DNA of 53,150 bases from CAYQCE01 sp964415885 (GTDB lineage Bacteria; Zixibacteria; MSB-5A5; JAABVY01; JAHJOQ01). Below the pieces are notes generated by a model that was given only the letters and a program-made list of their open reading frames with translations, was not told where the DNA came from and searched no databases. This document shows, one piece after another, positions 1 through 9,205 of this stretch; within the stretch, counting starts at the first letter, position 1, and the number at the start of each line of letters is the position of its first letter. Made by a program: the position numbers and the translations under genes. The DNA is taken from the NCBI GenBank assembly GCA_964415885.1, contig CAYQCE010000022.1:1-53150 (forward strand), in the 5' to 3' direction.

Positions 1-407
1 TAGACATCATTCTGTACTTTGCACGTGGAACTGACCCGGGCGATGATCGCGGACGCCATCATCAGGTCGTTGCCGATCGCGCCGTCGGCTGTTGTCTTGA
101 AACCCGCCATCCGAACCGATCGGGTAACCTGCCCGCCGACTTTTAACGTGTATCCGGCGGCGTTCACATTTCCGTCGATGATGCCATCTATGACGATATC
201 CATCCCGGCCGCAAGAGCGTCACCGAGCAGCTCTCCATCGAACTTGACGTCCCATCCGTCGATCAGCAGGTCGTCGTTGATCTTCTCCGAAACATATACG
301 TTGTCACCGCCGCGTTCGACAAGACCGTATGCGGTTCCCGCCGTCAGCAGTGCAAAAGCGAAAACACTCGCGGCGATAATACCTTTATGTCGATTGAATC
401 CCGTCAT
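1..407 (-). CDS. Bactofilin-like polymer-forming secreted protein (3' part missing)
   Basis: Reading leftwards from an ATG at 407, the frame stays open to the window edge (about 135 codons, no stop seen). It begins with a hydrophobic segment ending in LLTAGTAYG, a likely signal peptide or membrane anchor. The rest alternates short turns such as DGWDVKFDGELLGDAL, IDGIIDGNVNAAG and KVGGQVTRSVRMAG. This is the right-handed beta-helix rhythm of bactofilin or polymer-forming cytoskeletal proteins (DUF583), here apparently exported rather than cytosolic. AGGGA lies five bases upstream of the ATG; another ATG sits at 413. The family call rests on repeat rhythm only, and the C-terminal half is not visible. 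Confidence 0.55.
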   Translation of the reverse strand, partial: MTGFNRHKGIIAASVFAFALLTAGTAYGLVERGGDNVYVSEKINDDLLIDGWDVKFDGELLGDALAAGMDIVIDGIIDGNVNAAGYTLKVGGQVTRSVRMAGFKTTADGAIGNDLMMASAIIARVSSTCKVQNDV

Positions 408-787
408 CACCATCCCTGTTTACGTGAAGACCGGAGGTTTGTTGCACGCTGTCCGAGCCATATGTGAATTGAACGCGACTAAAGTTCCATGATTGATACA
501 ATAATGGAGCCATCATTCTTAAAAGCAACAAAAACAGCTTCGGTTGACATCTTTCGCTCTCGCATCTCCATTGCTTCCGAACGCCGGTCCGAATTCGAGA
601 TTTCTGAAACATCCATTGCTTCACGAGATTATGTCATGGATGTGTGGTTAGTCTTTGTGCAGCAATATGTTAGGGCGATCCTCCCAAAACGTTGCGAGAG
701 AGTTTTACCCGTTAAGTTGATGCAGGCTAAAAGGTTTTGACTAAACTGCCGATTTAGTTTCTAAGAAGAGGGTAGAAGCGTCATTCT
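408..787. other. Intergenic region between divergent genes
   Basis: No convincing gene is seen. The region must carry the promoter of the leftward bactofilin-like gene and that of the rightward cyclase operon. A possible minus-35 element TTGACT lies at 737-742 but has no well-spaced minus-10 partner. Confidence 0.4.
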
Positions 788-2350
788 ATGAGATCAACTT
801 CCTACAGGTCAACATTCCCGCGTATTGAAAGGCTGTATCTTTTTACACGTCTTTTCGTGCTTGCCGCGATTCTGACGTGGGTCATGCTTGACCCGCCCGA
901 GAGATACAATCTTCTTGCTGTGGGTATTCTGACCGCGGTATTCGTCGTTCAAACTGCGCACTTCTACTACTTCAGCGTCAAGCTTGGCAAGTCGTACGAG
1001 AAGCTCTTCATAGGAGCACTTCTTTTCGATACAATCTTCACTACCGCCGTGATTCACTTCTCCGGCGGTGTCCAGAGTTCATTTTATGTCTTCTACTATC
1101 AGATAATAGCCTTCGGGGCGTATTACCTTGGGCTGCAACGTGGTATGATCCTGTCACTCGGCGTTACCACACTCTACTCTATTGTAGCGAGCGAGAGCTC
1201 ACCACAGCTCCCGACTGTTAGCTTCCTCGTTCGTCTCTATTTTGCGTGGGGTTTAGCCGCAGGAGTCGGACTGGTTTCGAATCATACACGTCAGGCGGAG
1301 AGAAAGCTTCTCAAGCTTCTGGATACTCTGAACGTGCGAACGACAGAGCTCGAGCAAACCCAGGTACAAATCGAGAACATCCATGATACTTCGCGCACTC
1401 TCGGCGAGATACTAAATCTCAAGCAGCTTCTGAACGAGATTTTGCGCATCGGTGAGAGCCTATGGGGATACGCGCTGTTCGAGATCATACTTGTCGATGG
1501 CGAAACCGGATCTCTTCAAATTGTCGCTTCGAGCAAATACGGCAAATCGACACTTCACACTCCGCCAGTGCCGGGAAAGAGCGACGGCGTTGTCGGACGT
1601 GTCGCCCGGAGCGGTGCGGCGGAAAGGATTGTTGATGTCACGGCATGCCCCTATTATATTCCGGGTCTGGATGGTGCCCGCTCAGAGCTTGCTGTGCCGA
1701 TGATCACGCACGGGCGGGTAATTGGTGTAATCAATGCCGAGTCGAAATCGGTCGGCAATTTCGCGGAAAGAGATCAGAAACTGGTGTCGATCCTGGCCGG
1801 TGCCGCAGCAATGGCGGTCGAAAATGCTCGTTTGCACAAACAGGTCTCCGATCTCGCAGTAATCGACGAGTTAACCGGAGTTTTCAACTACCGCTATTTC
1901 ACCGAGCGGCTTGCCGAGGAAAAACGTCGTTCGGAGCGATACGATCTGCCGCTATCTCTAATCATGGTCGATATCGACTGGTTCAAGCAAACAAACGACA
2001 CTCATGGACATGAGGTGGGTAATGTCGTCTTGCGCGAACTGGTCGGCGTGATCGATGAGTGCATACGTGATACGGATCGTCTCTGCAGGTATGGCGGCGA
2101 GGAATTCATCGTGATCTTACCACAGACTGATTCTGCTGACGCCAACGTGATCGGTGAGAGAATTCGCGAGAAGGTGGACGCACACGTTTTCGGCGGGTAT
2201 GGCGGGGTGCCTAAGCTCCGCGTGACGGTCTCTATTGGAATCACCGCATATCCCGACAATGGTCTCTCAACTGCTGATCTGATTTCCGCCGTCGATTCCG
2301 CTCTATATCGAGCGAAAGGCTCGGGCAAAAACCAGGTTTGTACTGTCTGA
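788..2350 (+). CDS. Membrane GAF-GGDEF diguanylate cyclase
   Basis: Predicted to make cyclic di-GMP from two GTP at the inner membrane. The first 170 residues hold several hydrophobic segments (a membrane sensor module). Next come a short coiled stretch, a GAF domain at about residues 195-345 and a GGDEF domain at about 350-515. The active-site motif is GGEEF (residues 436-440) in the context CRYGGEEF. An RDTD sequence exactly five residues before it is the inhibitory I-site, so product feedback is expected. The C-terminal VSIGITAYP and ALYRAKGSGKN are typical of the fold. It is the first gene of an operon with nagZ, anmK and a spoIID-like gene; only one base separates its stop from the nagZ start. 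The signal sensed by the GAF and membrane parts cannot be read from sequence. Confidence 0.93.
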   Translation: MRSTSYRSTFPRIERLYLFTRLFVLAAILTWVMLDPPERYNLLAVGILTAVFVVQTAHFYYFSVKLGKSYEKLFIGALLFDTIFTTAVIHFSGGVQSSFYVFYYQIIAFGAYYLGLQRGMILSLGVTTLYSIVASESSPQLPTVSFLVRLYFAWGLAAGVGLVSNHTRQAERKLLKLLDTLNVRTTELEQTQVQIENIHDTSRTLGEILNLKQLLNEILRIGESLWGYALFEIILVDGETGSLQIVASSKYGKSTLHTPPVPGKSDGVVGRVARSGAAERIVDVTACPYYIPGLDGARSELAVPMITHGRVIGVINAESKSVGNFAERDQKLVSILAGAAAMAVENARLHKQVSDLAVIDELTGVFNYRYFTERLAEEKRRSERYDLPLSLIMVDIDWFKQTNDTHGHEVGNVVLRELVGVIDECIRDTDRLCRYGGEEFIVILPQTDSADANVIGERIREKVDAHVFGGYGGVPKLRVTVSIGITAYPDNGLSTADLISAVDSALYRAKGSGKNQVCTV

Positions 2351-2351
2351 T

Positions 2352-3326
2352 ATGCCATGCAAGCTGAGAGTCGGCGAACTCTTCGTTCTCGGATTTGAAA
2401 ATGAGCGCCTTGATCTCGTTGAGGATTTCCACGAGCGGTATGGTCTCGGCGGCGTAATTTTCTTCTCACGAAATTACGACGGTGCGGATTCGATCCGCCA
2501 CAGGCTGGAACACTTGCGTTCCGTCACCGTGCCCGATCTTCTGGTTGCTGTGGATCAGGAGGGGGGGCGAGTAACGCGTCTGTCAGGGATTGATTTTCCG
2601 GCGTACCCTTCACCGTCCTGCTTCGGATCTCGGAACGATCTCGATGGTGCAGTGCATGCCGCCTCAGAGACCGCGAGGAATCTAAAGAAGCTTGGGATCA
2701 ACCTGAATCTCAATCCGGTCGCGGATGTACTGACCAATAGTAGTAGTGACTTGTTGCGCACCCGGTGCTATTCGGGAGATGCGTCTGCGGTTTGCGAATA
2801 CGTAACAGAAGTTGTCCAGGCGCAGAGTTCGTTTGGGGTTGCCTCCTGCGCCAAGCACTTTCCGGGTCTCGGTGATTGCGAAATCGACCCGCACCATGAA
2901 TTGGCGGTCTGCGATCGATCCGCCGCGTTCTATCGCGAGGTTAATTTCACGCCGTTCCGTGCAGCAATTCAGGCAAACTGTGCCGCGATTATGACAACTC
3001 ACATGCGCGCAAAAGTACTCGATCCGGATCAGCCGGCGACATTCTCGAGTGATATCTGCGGGCGCATCCTGCGCGATGAGCTTGAATTCAAGGGCGTTGT
3101 CATGTCTGACGACCTCGATATGGGTGCCGTAGCGGAACCTTCCGAGGCTGCAGTACGCGCGATTGGCTCCGGCCACGATATGGTTCTTGTTTGCCATTCC
3201 ATAGATCATCAAATATCATGTGCCGAGGAAATACTGAGAGCTGTCGACAACGGCACGCTGGACGAAGGCGCTTTGACTGCCAGCATCGAACGTATCAAGA
3301 GGCTGAAGACTCAATTCTCGATATGA
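2352..3326 (+). CDS. nagZ: Beta-N-acetylhexosaminidase NagZ (GH3)
   Basis: Family 3 glycoside hydrolase expected to remove GlcNAc from GlcNAc-1,6-anhydroMurNAc(-peptides) in cytosolic peptidoglycan recycling. The 324 residues show no signal peptide, matching the usual cytosolic NagZ length. Visible motifs are VAVDQEGGRVTRL, the conserved KHFPGLGD loop followed by DPHHELAV (the mobile catalytic histidine loop), and VMSDDLDMGA, which holds the nucleophile aspartate. The start lies one base after the upstream cyclase stop, and the 3' end overlaps the anmK start by four bases, so translation is probably coupled. The neighbour AnmK acts on the next intermediate, which supports the assignment. Confidence 0.93.
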   Translation: MPCKLRVGELFVLGFENERLDLVEDFHERYGLGGVIFFSRNYDGADSIRHRLEHLRSVTVPDLLVAVDQEGGRVTRLSGIDFPAYPSPSCFGSRNDLDGAVHAASETARNLKKLGINLNLNPVADVLTNSSSDLLRTRCYSGDASAVCEYVTEVVQAQSSFGVASCAKHFPGLGDCEIDPHHELAVCDRSAAFYREVNFTPFRAAIQANCAAIMTTHMRAKVLDPDQPATFSSDICGRILRDELEFKGVVMSDDLDMGAVAEPSEAAVRAIGSGHDMVLVCHSIDHQISCAEEILRAVDNGTLDEGALTASIERIKRLKTQFSI

Positions 3327-4477
3327 AACGACTTATACCGGGACGGATCGAAGATAGAACGACATTGGGGCTGATGTCCGGAACATCTCTCGATGGCGTA
3401 GATATCTCTCTCATCAAATTTCGCAGGAATTACGCAGTTCAGGAATCTATCCACGGCTACCACCGGTTCCCGCCGCGTCTTCGACAGACCTTGTTGGAGC
3501 TGGCATCGACAAAGGACGTAAACAAAGATGCCTTGATGCTGGCCGATAAGAGGCTGGGTGATTTCTACGCGAATTCGTGTGTCCGATTTCTGAGAGAGAA
3601 CGGCATCAAGGCCGAGAACGTCGATCTCGCGGGCTGTCACGGCCAGACTGTATTTCACAATGCACCCGGACCAGGAAAAAAGAGCAATGTCACGCTCCAG
3701 ATAGGAATACCTGATGTCATGGCGCAGCGCCTCGGTTGTCCGGTTGTATCGGACTTCCGCACGGCTGACGTAGCCGCCGATGGGATGGGTGCGCCGCTCG
3801 CACCGATTGCACACTTTCACTTATTCCGGAGCGCGCGCAACTCGCGCATGATCGTCAATATAGGCGGAATCTCCAACATCACGTATCTGCCTGCGGCGGG
3901 CAAGAGACTCGATGTCTTTGCAACGGACTGCGGCCCGGGCAATATATTGATCGATAGTCTCGCTCGCATGCTGTTCGACAAGGGATATGATACGGGCGGT
4001 AAGATAGCTTCGACCGGAGAACCGGTGTCGGAATTGGAGACGTACCTGAAGCGGAGTTCGTTCCTTCGGAGGAAACCGCCTTTCTCGCTTGGTCGCGAGC
4101 AGTTTGGGTCGGAATACGTGAAAGACGTTCTGACTTATGCCAGGCGACACAAGATATCAGATCGAGACGTGATATGCACGGTTTCGCGCTTTACCTGCTG
4201 GTGTATAAAGAGGATGGGTGTACGATTCGATGAGATCGATGAGGTTTTAGTTTGCGGCGGCGGAGCGAGAAACATATTCTTGATGAATACATTGCGGGCT
4301 ATGATGCCGGATTCGACTGTCGCGACTACAAACGAGTTGGGCGTCGACCCGGATTTTGTGGAATCCACGGTGTTTGCTCTGCTCGCGAACCTGACGATCG
4401 ATCGGATTCCCGGCAATCTGACCAGAGTTACCGGTGCTCGCTCCAATGTGGTGCTCGGAAAGATAACGCTTGTATGA
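3323..4477 (+). CDS. anmK: Anhydro-N-acetylmuramic acid kinase AnmK
   Basis: Opens and phosphorylates 1,6-anhydroMurNAc to MurNAc-6-phosphate, feeding recycled wall sugar into metabolism. The 384-residue protein carries the family signatures GLMSGTSLDGVD near the N-terminus, HGQTVFH, DFRTADVAADGMGAPLAP, NIGGISNITYL and ATDCGPGNILID. A longer reading back to 3191 is possible, but the ATG at 3323 overlaps the nagZ stop (ATGA) and puts the signature at its usual distance from the N-terminus. The stop overlaps the next gene by four bases. It sits in a coupled operon with NagZ, its substrate supplier. Confidence 0.94.
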   Translation: MKRLIPGRIEDRTTLGLMSGTSLDGVDISLIKFRRNYAVQESIHGYHRFPPRLRQTLLELASTKDVNKDALMLADKRLGDFYANSCVRFLRENGIKAENVDLAGCHGQTVFHNAPGPGKKSNVTLQIGIPDVMAQRLGCPVVSDFRTADVAADGMGAPLAPIAHFHLFRSARNSRMIVNIGGISNITYLPAAGKRLDVFATDCGPGNILIDSLARMLFDKGYDTGGKIASTGEPVSELETYLKRSSFLRRKPPFSLGREQFGSEYVKDVLTYARRHKISDRDVICTVSRFTCWCIKRMGVRFDEIDEVLVCGGGARNIFLMNTLRAMMPDSTVATTNELGVDPDFVESTVFALLANLTIDRIPGNLTRVTGARSNVVLGKITLV

Positions 4478-5724
4478 AGAAGACCATTCTCGCACTTGCA
4501 GTTTTTGTGGTTGTGATGACAACCCTCGGATGCGCCCGCTTCTCGTACGTCGAGAGCCGTCGTGGCTACAAGAACCTCAAAGATCCTTACGTCAGAGTCC
4601 GAATACACCAGGAGGAATCGGTCAATCTTCAGTGTTCGGGGCCGTTCGAGCTGTATTGCATTCGGGATGATGGAGAGTCCGCCGATTATTACTCGAATTC
4701 CGCGCTCATCGCGAAACTGCAAAGCGGTCGAATAGATGTTTATCAGGAGACAGGTCTTCCTCTCGAGAAGTCGCTGACACGGGTTGTGGCATCGCCAAAG
4801 GACCAGTCGAGCCATATCAGAATCGATGGCATCCCGTACAGAGGAGTGGCCGAGATTATCGTGGAGGACACCATGCTGTCGGTCGTCAATGCGATCTATA
4901 TGGAAGACTACCTCAAAGGCGTGCTCCCTCCGGAAATCGGGCGACACAGCAAATCGGAACTCGAGGCGCTGAAAGCTCAAGCGGTGGCGTCCCGCACCTA
5001 TGCCTTCTCTCGGTTCCGGCGCAATCCGGCGCGCCGCTACGACATGGTCAACGAAGTAGCGGATCAAGTCTACACCGGGATGAAGGGGGAGGATCGCTGG
5101 ACCAACATGGCGATCGACGAGACTCGCGGTGAGGTGCTTACGTCGTCGGGGAATCTGATAACCGCCTACTATCATTCCACCTGTGGCGGTCACACCGACA
5201 ATATCGAGGATGTATGGGACAGGCAGCCGGTTTCGTACCTGAAGGGAACGAAGGACTCCGATTATTGTGAGTGGTCGAAGTTCTATCGCTGGTCATTTGA
5301 GTGGAATGCGGTCGATCTTGCACAGAACATCAGGACATATTTGAAGGCGCGGGGACGTCTCAACGGCGACGATCCATTTGAGATAAGGAATATCAAGGTT
5401 GCCGACAGGCTTCATTCGGGAAGAATCAAGATTCTCAAGATAGAGACTGCCGAGGATGAGTATCTTCTGTTCAAAGACCAGATCCGCTGGGCGATCCTCC
5501 GTCCCGATCGCATCGGGGCGATACTGCCGTCCACTGATTTCGAGATGACGCTGGTCCGTGACGACGATGGTGACCTTATCGCCGTGTACTTCGAGGGATT
5601 CGGAAACGGCCATGGTGTCGGTATGTGTCAGTGCGGGGCGCTTGGCAGGGCCAGAGCGAATCAGGATTACCGGTCTATACTCTCGACGTACTATCGCGAC
5701 ACCAGGATAACCCATCTCTACTGA
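4474..5724 (+). CDS. SpoIID/LytB-domain lipoprotein, putative peptidoglycan lytic transglycosylase
   Basis: A 416-residue protein starting with a lipoprotein signal (hydrophobic stretch then TTLGCARF), so probably anchored in the periplasm. The SpoIID domain is clear: YMEDYLKGVLPPEIG (the Glu of PPEIG is at the catalytic position), LKAQAVASRTYAF, YYHSTCGGHTDNIEDVW and, near the end, GNGHGVGMCQCGALGRA. SpoIID proteins cleave denuded glycan strands during sporulation engulfment; in non-sporulating Gram-negatives a general wall-remodelling role is inferred. The ATG overlaps the anmK stop (ATGA). With NagZ and AnmK this gives wall cleavage and turnover in one transcript under a c-di-GMP enzyme. 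Confidence 0.88.
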   Translation: MKKTILALAVFVVVMTTLGCARFSYVESRRGYKNLKDPYVRVRIHQEESVNLQCSGPFELYCIRDDGESADYYSNSALIAKLQSGRIDVYQETGLPLEKSLTRVVASPKDQSSHIRIDGIPYRGVAEIIVEDTMLSVVNAIYMEDYLKGVLPPEIGRHSKSELEALKAQAVASRTYAFSRFRRNPARRYDMVNEVADQVYTGMKGEDRWTNMAIDETRGEVLTSSGNLITAYYHSTCGGHTDNIEDVWDRQPVSYLKGTKDSDYCEWSKFYRWSFEWNAVDLAQNIRTYLKARGRLNGDDPFEIRNIKVADRLHSGRIKILKIETAEDEYLLFKDQIRWAILRPDRIGAILPSTDFEMTLVRDDDGDLIAVYFEGFGNGHGVGMCQCGALGRARANQDYRSILSTYYRDTRITHLY

Positions 5725-5750
5725 ATTCACACCGCCTATCCGTTTTTTTG

Positions 5751-5779
5751 TTGATTTAGTGACCCGTTACGTCTTTAAC
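5751..5779 (+). promoter_or_regulatory. Candidate sigma70-type promoter for the OmpA-like gene
   Basis: TTGATT (5751-5756), 17 bases, TTTAAC (5774-5779), just upstream of the start at 5790. The leader would be very short. Confidence 0.35.
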
Positions 5780-5789
5780 TGATGCACGT

Positions 5790-7226
5790 ATGATGGGCGG
5801 AAGATTTAGAACATATCGAAGTATAGTTGCTCTGGCGACAATCGTCCTGCTTTTCTCGGCCAGTACTGCTGTGGCGGAATCGAACGGCAAATGGACTGCG
5901 CAATTTCGGCTCGGAGGTCGTCAGCCCACTCTGAACGAATCGAGCCAGCCGTGGGTCGTTTCGCTCAATTATGATTTCAGGCTGCTCCATCGCGTCAGCG
6001 ACCCGGTGTCCATTGGTCTATTCGCATCATACTCGAAGGTATACAATGACTCGATCTCCAATTCGACGATCAAGTTCGGACGAGAGTTCGCGGATCGCTA
6101 TTGGAAGACATTGAGTTACGGAGCGGTGGCGAAATTCCATGTCAACACCACCGGGAGATTCAGGCCCTTCCTTGAAGTAGGGGCAGGGATAACGTCGTGG
6201 GAGGTCAGCGATCTCAACTCCGACCAGCCTTCTGTCGTTGAGGACAGCGACGGCAACGATACAGACTTCAAAACGACTGAGTTGTCGCTTATGGCCGGCC
6301 TTGGAGCGGAATCGTTCATTCATCCGCGCTGGTCGATTAACTATGGTATCGAGTTTCATCTCTTAACAGGTTTGGGTGCCGATTTCGCCGATGAAGTAAA
6401 TGAGCGCCGCTCTCACGGTATCTTTAATGTTAACGTAGGCGTCGGGTTCTATTTCGGCCCGAGAGAGAAGACCTTGTGGGAGAGATGGCGCGAGCAGGAG
6501 AGGGGCCTGAAGGAGCGCAGGACGCCCTCGGAGTTCATCGAGAGGCAGCCGGGAGGTGGTGGAGACAGTCTGCGTCAGACCGATCAGGACTACTACGCCG
6601 ATTCCGACTACGACGGCGTGCGTGATGAGATTGATCTCTGTCCGGATACACCTGCCGAAGCCCGGGATTACGTAGATGACACCGGGTGTCCGACTGATAT
6701 GGATGCGGATGGCGTTGCCGACTACCTCGATGAGTGCTATGACACACCGCCCGGTATGCCGGTCGATGAGAAGGGTTGTTCTCTGGATCAGGACGGCGAC
6801 GGTGTCCCGGATTCATCGGATGTCTGCCCCGGCACGCCACGCGGATATCCCGTCGATCGCGACGGGTGTTTCGATAAATCGATACTGTTCACCAAGCGGG
6901 TCCTCCACATAAACTATCCACCGGGAGGCTCGAATCTGGATTCTAAGTCGAGGGAATATCTTGACAGCCTCGCCGTGCTGATGAGCGATTTTCCGGAGGT
7001 CACCGCCACCGTGTACGGGTACACCGACAATATTGGTGAGGAGGACGCCAACCTGCGCCTCTCACAGAAGCGGGCCGAGAAGGTTATGGGGTATCTCGTG
7101 TTACAAGGGATATCCAAGGAGCGGATTGAGGCCATCGGACGCGGAGAGACGAATTTCATAGCCTCAAACTCCACGAAATTCGGCCGAGAGAAGAATCGGC
7201 GTATCGAGATCGAATTTAGTCATTAG
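5790..7226 (+). CDS. Outer-membrane beta-barrel protein with calcium-binding repeats and OmpA domain
   Basis: A 478-residue envelope protein. A signal peptide (ending STAVAES) leads into about 200 residues of barrel-like alternating sequence ending VGFYFGPREK. A charged linker follows, then four thrombospondin type 3 like repeats rich in DxDxDG with Cys (DSDYDGVRDEIDLCPDTP, DMDADGVADYLDECYDTP, DQDGDGVPDSSDVCPGTP). The C-terminal OmpA domain (about 360-478) has GYTDNIGEEDANLRLSQKRA and NRRIEIEF, which bind peptidoglycan. It should tether the outer membrane to the wall. The repeat region is a rigid calcium-dependent spacer in related proteins. An alternative ATG lies one codon downstream. Confidence 0.9.
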   Translation: MMGGRFRTYRSIVALATIVLLFSASTAVAESNGKWTAQFRLGGRQPTLNESSQPWVVSLNYDFRLLHRVSDPVSIGLFASYSKVYNDSISNSTIKFGREFADRYWKTLSYGAVAKFHVNTTGRFRPFLEVGAGITSWEVSDLNSDQPSVVEDSDGNDTDFKTTELSLMAGLGAESFIHPRWSINYGIEFHLLTGLGADFADEVNERRSHGIFNVNVGVGFYFGPREKTLWERWREQERGLKERRTPSEFIERQPGGGGDSLRQTDQDYYADSDYDGVRDEIDLCPDTPAEARDYVDDTGCPTDMDADGVADYLDECYDTPPGMPVDEKGCSLDQDGDGVPDSSDVCPGTPRGYPVDRDGCFDKSILFTKRVLHINYPPGGSNLDSKSREYLDSLAVLMSDFPEVTATVYGYTDNIGEEDANLRLSQKRAEKVMGYLVLQGISKERIEAIGRGETNFIASNSTKFGREKNRRIEIEFSH

Positions 7227-7348
7227 CCCGGTTGCACACCCTTCTAAACCCTGTAAATGCTTGCACATCTGCCGACATTGAATAATATGGCAACAGAGCG
7301 TTCATTTGTTGTATAATGGAAAAACCGTCAAATCGAAAGGCTTCAGAC

Positions 7349-9094
7349 ATGCGCAGGTTACTTCTACCGATTCTTCTGCTCCTAATCACCGCCGGCGGTA
7401 CTGTCTACGCCGCCAAGTATGACTGGAGGATAAGTTACGAATTCGAAGTGGTGAATCCTCAGCGTCATCTGATTGAGGCGCGGGTGGAATATGTATTCCC
7501 TGCGACTACTGACGAAGTCACGTTTATGATGAGGGATGAGGATAATCACTACACCGAAGGGTATCGTCAATATCTACGATCGTTTGAGATGATCGGTCCT
7601 GATGGAAAACCGGTCGAGCTGAAAGAGGATACTCGCGGCATCTACAGGGCGAATGGCCTTAAGGGAACGTATAATGCGAAATACTTCATAGTCATGGAGC
7701 ATTTCCGGGAGCCGAGCGAGCTCGGCATAGATGACACCCCGCTTCTGTGGGGATCGATTGCAAATTTCCCCGGAGCAGCCGTGTGTGTATATCCGACGGA
7801 TGTTGGAGGCAGTATGATAGGTAGCATCGAGGTGAGCTTCAAACTGCCGGAATACGGTGAGTTTCTTACGCCCTACGAGAAGGTAGGTCCGGCAACTTAC
7901 CGCGTGCCGAGCATCCGTGACCTCCAAATCGAATGGTGGCTTGCCGGGAACTTTGATTCGTTCACGCTCGATTATGGCAGTGACACAGTTGTCTGCGGCA
8001 TCAGTCGAGAGCGGTTCAATTTTGAGCCGTCGGATCTGGTTACCCTGCTTGATTCGGTCATAGACTACCATATCGAGCTGTTCGATTCGCTGCCGGCGCA
8101 TCGAATGATGGTTGCGGTCGTGCCCACGCCGACAACGGCCGACAAGAGCGGGCTTCATTCTTTCGGCGCCGTGAGCGCGAGGTCATTCAACTGTCTGTTG
8201 GATGAGAAGCTGACACGTGAGCAACTCGGCTCGCAGATGGGGCTGTTCACCTACAACCTGCTAACATTCTGGATGCCATCGAAATTTCATCCGAATCCGG
8301 GCCAAGGCCTCGACTGGTTCACAACCGGTCTGCTGAACTATGTTCAATTGAAATCGATGCTCAAGCTCGGGTTTGTGGACGAACAGGAGTTTTTCGCCAA
8401 GCTATCGAAGGCTTACAATGGGTACGTCGATCAGCTCAAGCGCAAGGGCTTATCTCTTCAGACCATGCTCACGCTTCCGAACTCGCCGGACCGAAGTGTA
8501 TATGAATTCGCCGTAGTCGCGATGATTGACTTTCTGATTCATGCGAGAAGCGGCGGTGAATATGAAATCGAGGATGCGCTGACTGTATTGCACGATCGTT
8601 TCACGGGTACTATGGGTTACTCCTCACAGGATCTCTATTCGGTTCTCGATTCGCTCGGTTCACCGGGAACAGAGCAGATCCTCCGGTCGTATGTCATGGC
8701 AGCGAATCCGATCGAGTTCGATCAGGTAATCAAGCCTCATGGGTTGACTCTCACCCAAGAGCCGAGCGGTAGTCCCAATCTCGGTTTCACGTTGGGCGGC
8801 CCGGATGATCTGACGGTCGAGTATGTAGATCCGAACGGTCCGGCTAAGGAAGCCGGCCTGAAATTTGGCGATGTCGTAACTGAGATGAGAGGATTTCGTC
8901 TGAGCTCGAGCCGTGATATACCGAAGCTGATTTCGAGACTTGGGCCCGGCGACGAGGTTTCGATTAAATTCATGCGCGGGAAGAAGGAGATGAAGGCCGA
9001 TATTGAGCTCGGCAATCTTCGTGTGTACAAGATCGGTGTGAAGATTGATCAGACCGCGCAGGAGCGATCCCTCTGGGGGAAGTACAAGAGCTGA
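7349..9094 (+). CDS. M61-like peptidase homologue with PDZ domain, catalytic motifs lost
   Basis: A 581-residue exported protein: signal peptide (LLLPILLLLITAGGTVYA), beta-rich N-terminal domain, alpha-helical gluzincin-like domain, and a PDZ domain at about residues 475-565 (GFTLGGPDDLTVEYVDP ... GLKFGDVVTEMRG). The layout matches M61 glycyl aminopeptidases. Where M61 enzymes have HExxH followed by W-N, this protein reads MGLFTYNLLTFWMP, and where they have the third zinc ligand in SEGFT it reads DWFTTGLLNY. Both zinc sites are therefore gone, so I infer a non-catalytic binding or chaperone role. The ATG at 7349 is chosen because GAAAGG precedes it; a further ATG at 7316 has no ribosome site. 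A strong terminator follows. Confidence 0.72.
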   Translation: MRRLLLPILLLLITAGGTVYAAKYDWRISYEFEVVNPQRHLIEARVEYVFPATTDEVTFMMRDEDNHYTEGYRQYLRSFEMIGPDGKPVELKEDTRGIYRANGLKGTYNAKYFIVMEHFREPSELGIDDTPLLWGSIANFPGAAVCVYPTDVGGSMIGSIEVSFKLPEYGEFLTPYEKVGPATYRVPSIRDLQIEWWLAGNFDSFTLDYGSDTVVCGISRERFNFEPSDLVTLLDSVIDYHIELFDSLPAHRMMVAVVPTPTTADKSGLHSFGAVSARSFNCLLDEKLTREQLGSQMGLFTYNLLTFWMPSKFHPNPGQGLDWFTTGLLNYVQLKSMLKLGFVDEQEFFAKLSKAYNGYVDQLKRKGLSLQTMLTLPNSPDRSVYEFAVVAMIDFLIHARSGGEYEIEDALTVLHDRFTGTMGYSSQDLYSVLDSLGSPGTEQILRSYVMAANPIEFDQVIKPHGLTLTQEPSGSPNLGFTLGGPDDLTVEYVDPNGPAKEAGLKFGDVVTEMRGFRLSSSRDIPKLISRLGPGDEVSIKFMRGKKEMKADIELGNLRVYKIGVKIDQTAQERSLWGKYKS

Positions 9095-9120
9095 AAGATA
9101 GTAATAGACTTGGAATTTGA

Positions 9121-9152
9121 AGACGCGTGGTTCTCCCACGCGTCTTTTTTTG
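9121..9152 (+). terminator. Rho-independent terminator
   Basis: Perfect 10-bp stem AGACGCGTGG / CCACGCGTCT (9121-9130 with 9136-9145), five-base loop, then a T run. It ends the M61-like gene transcript. Confidence 0.88.
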
Positions 9153-9205
9153 GGACTTCTTTCGGTCACTGGGAATGACAGCTTCGCGGCCATCATCCAT
9201 GCATC

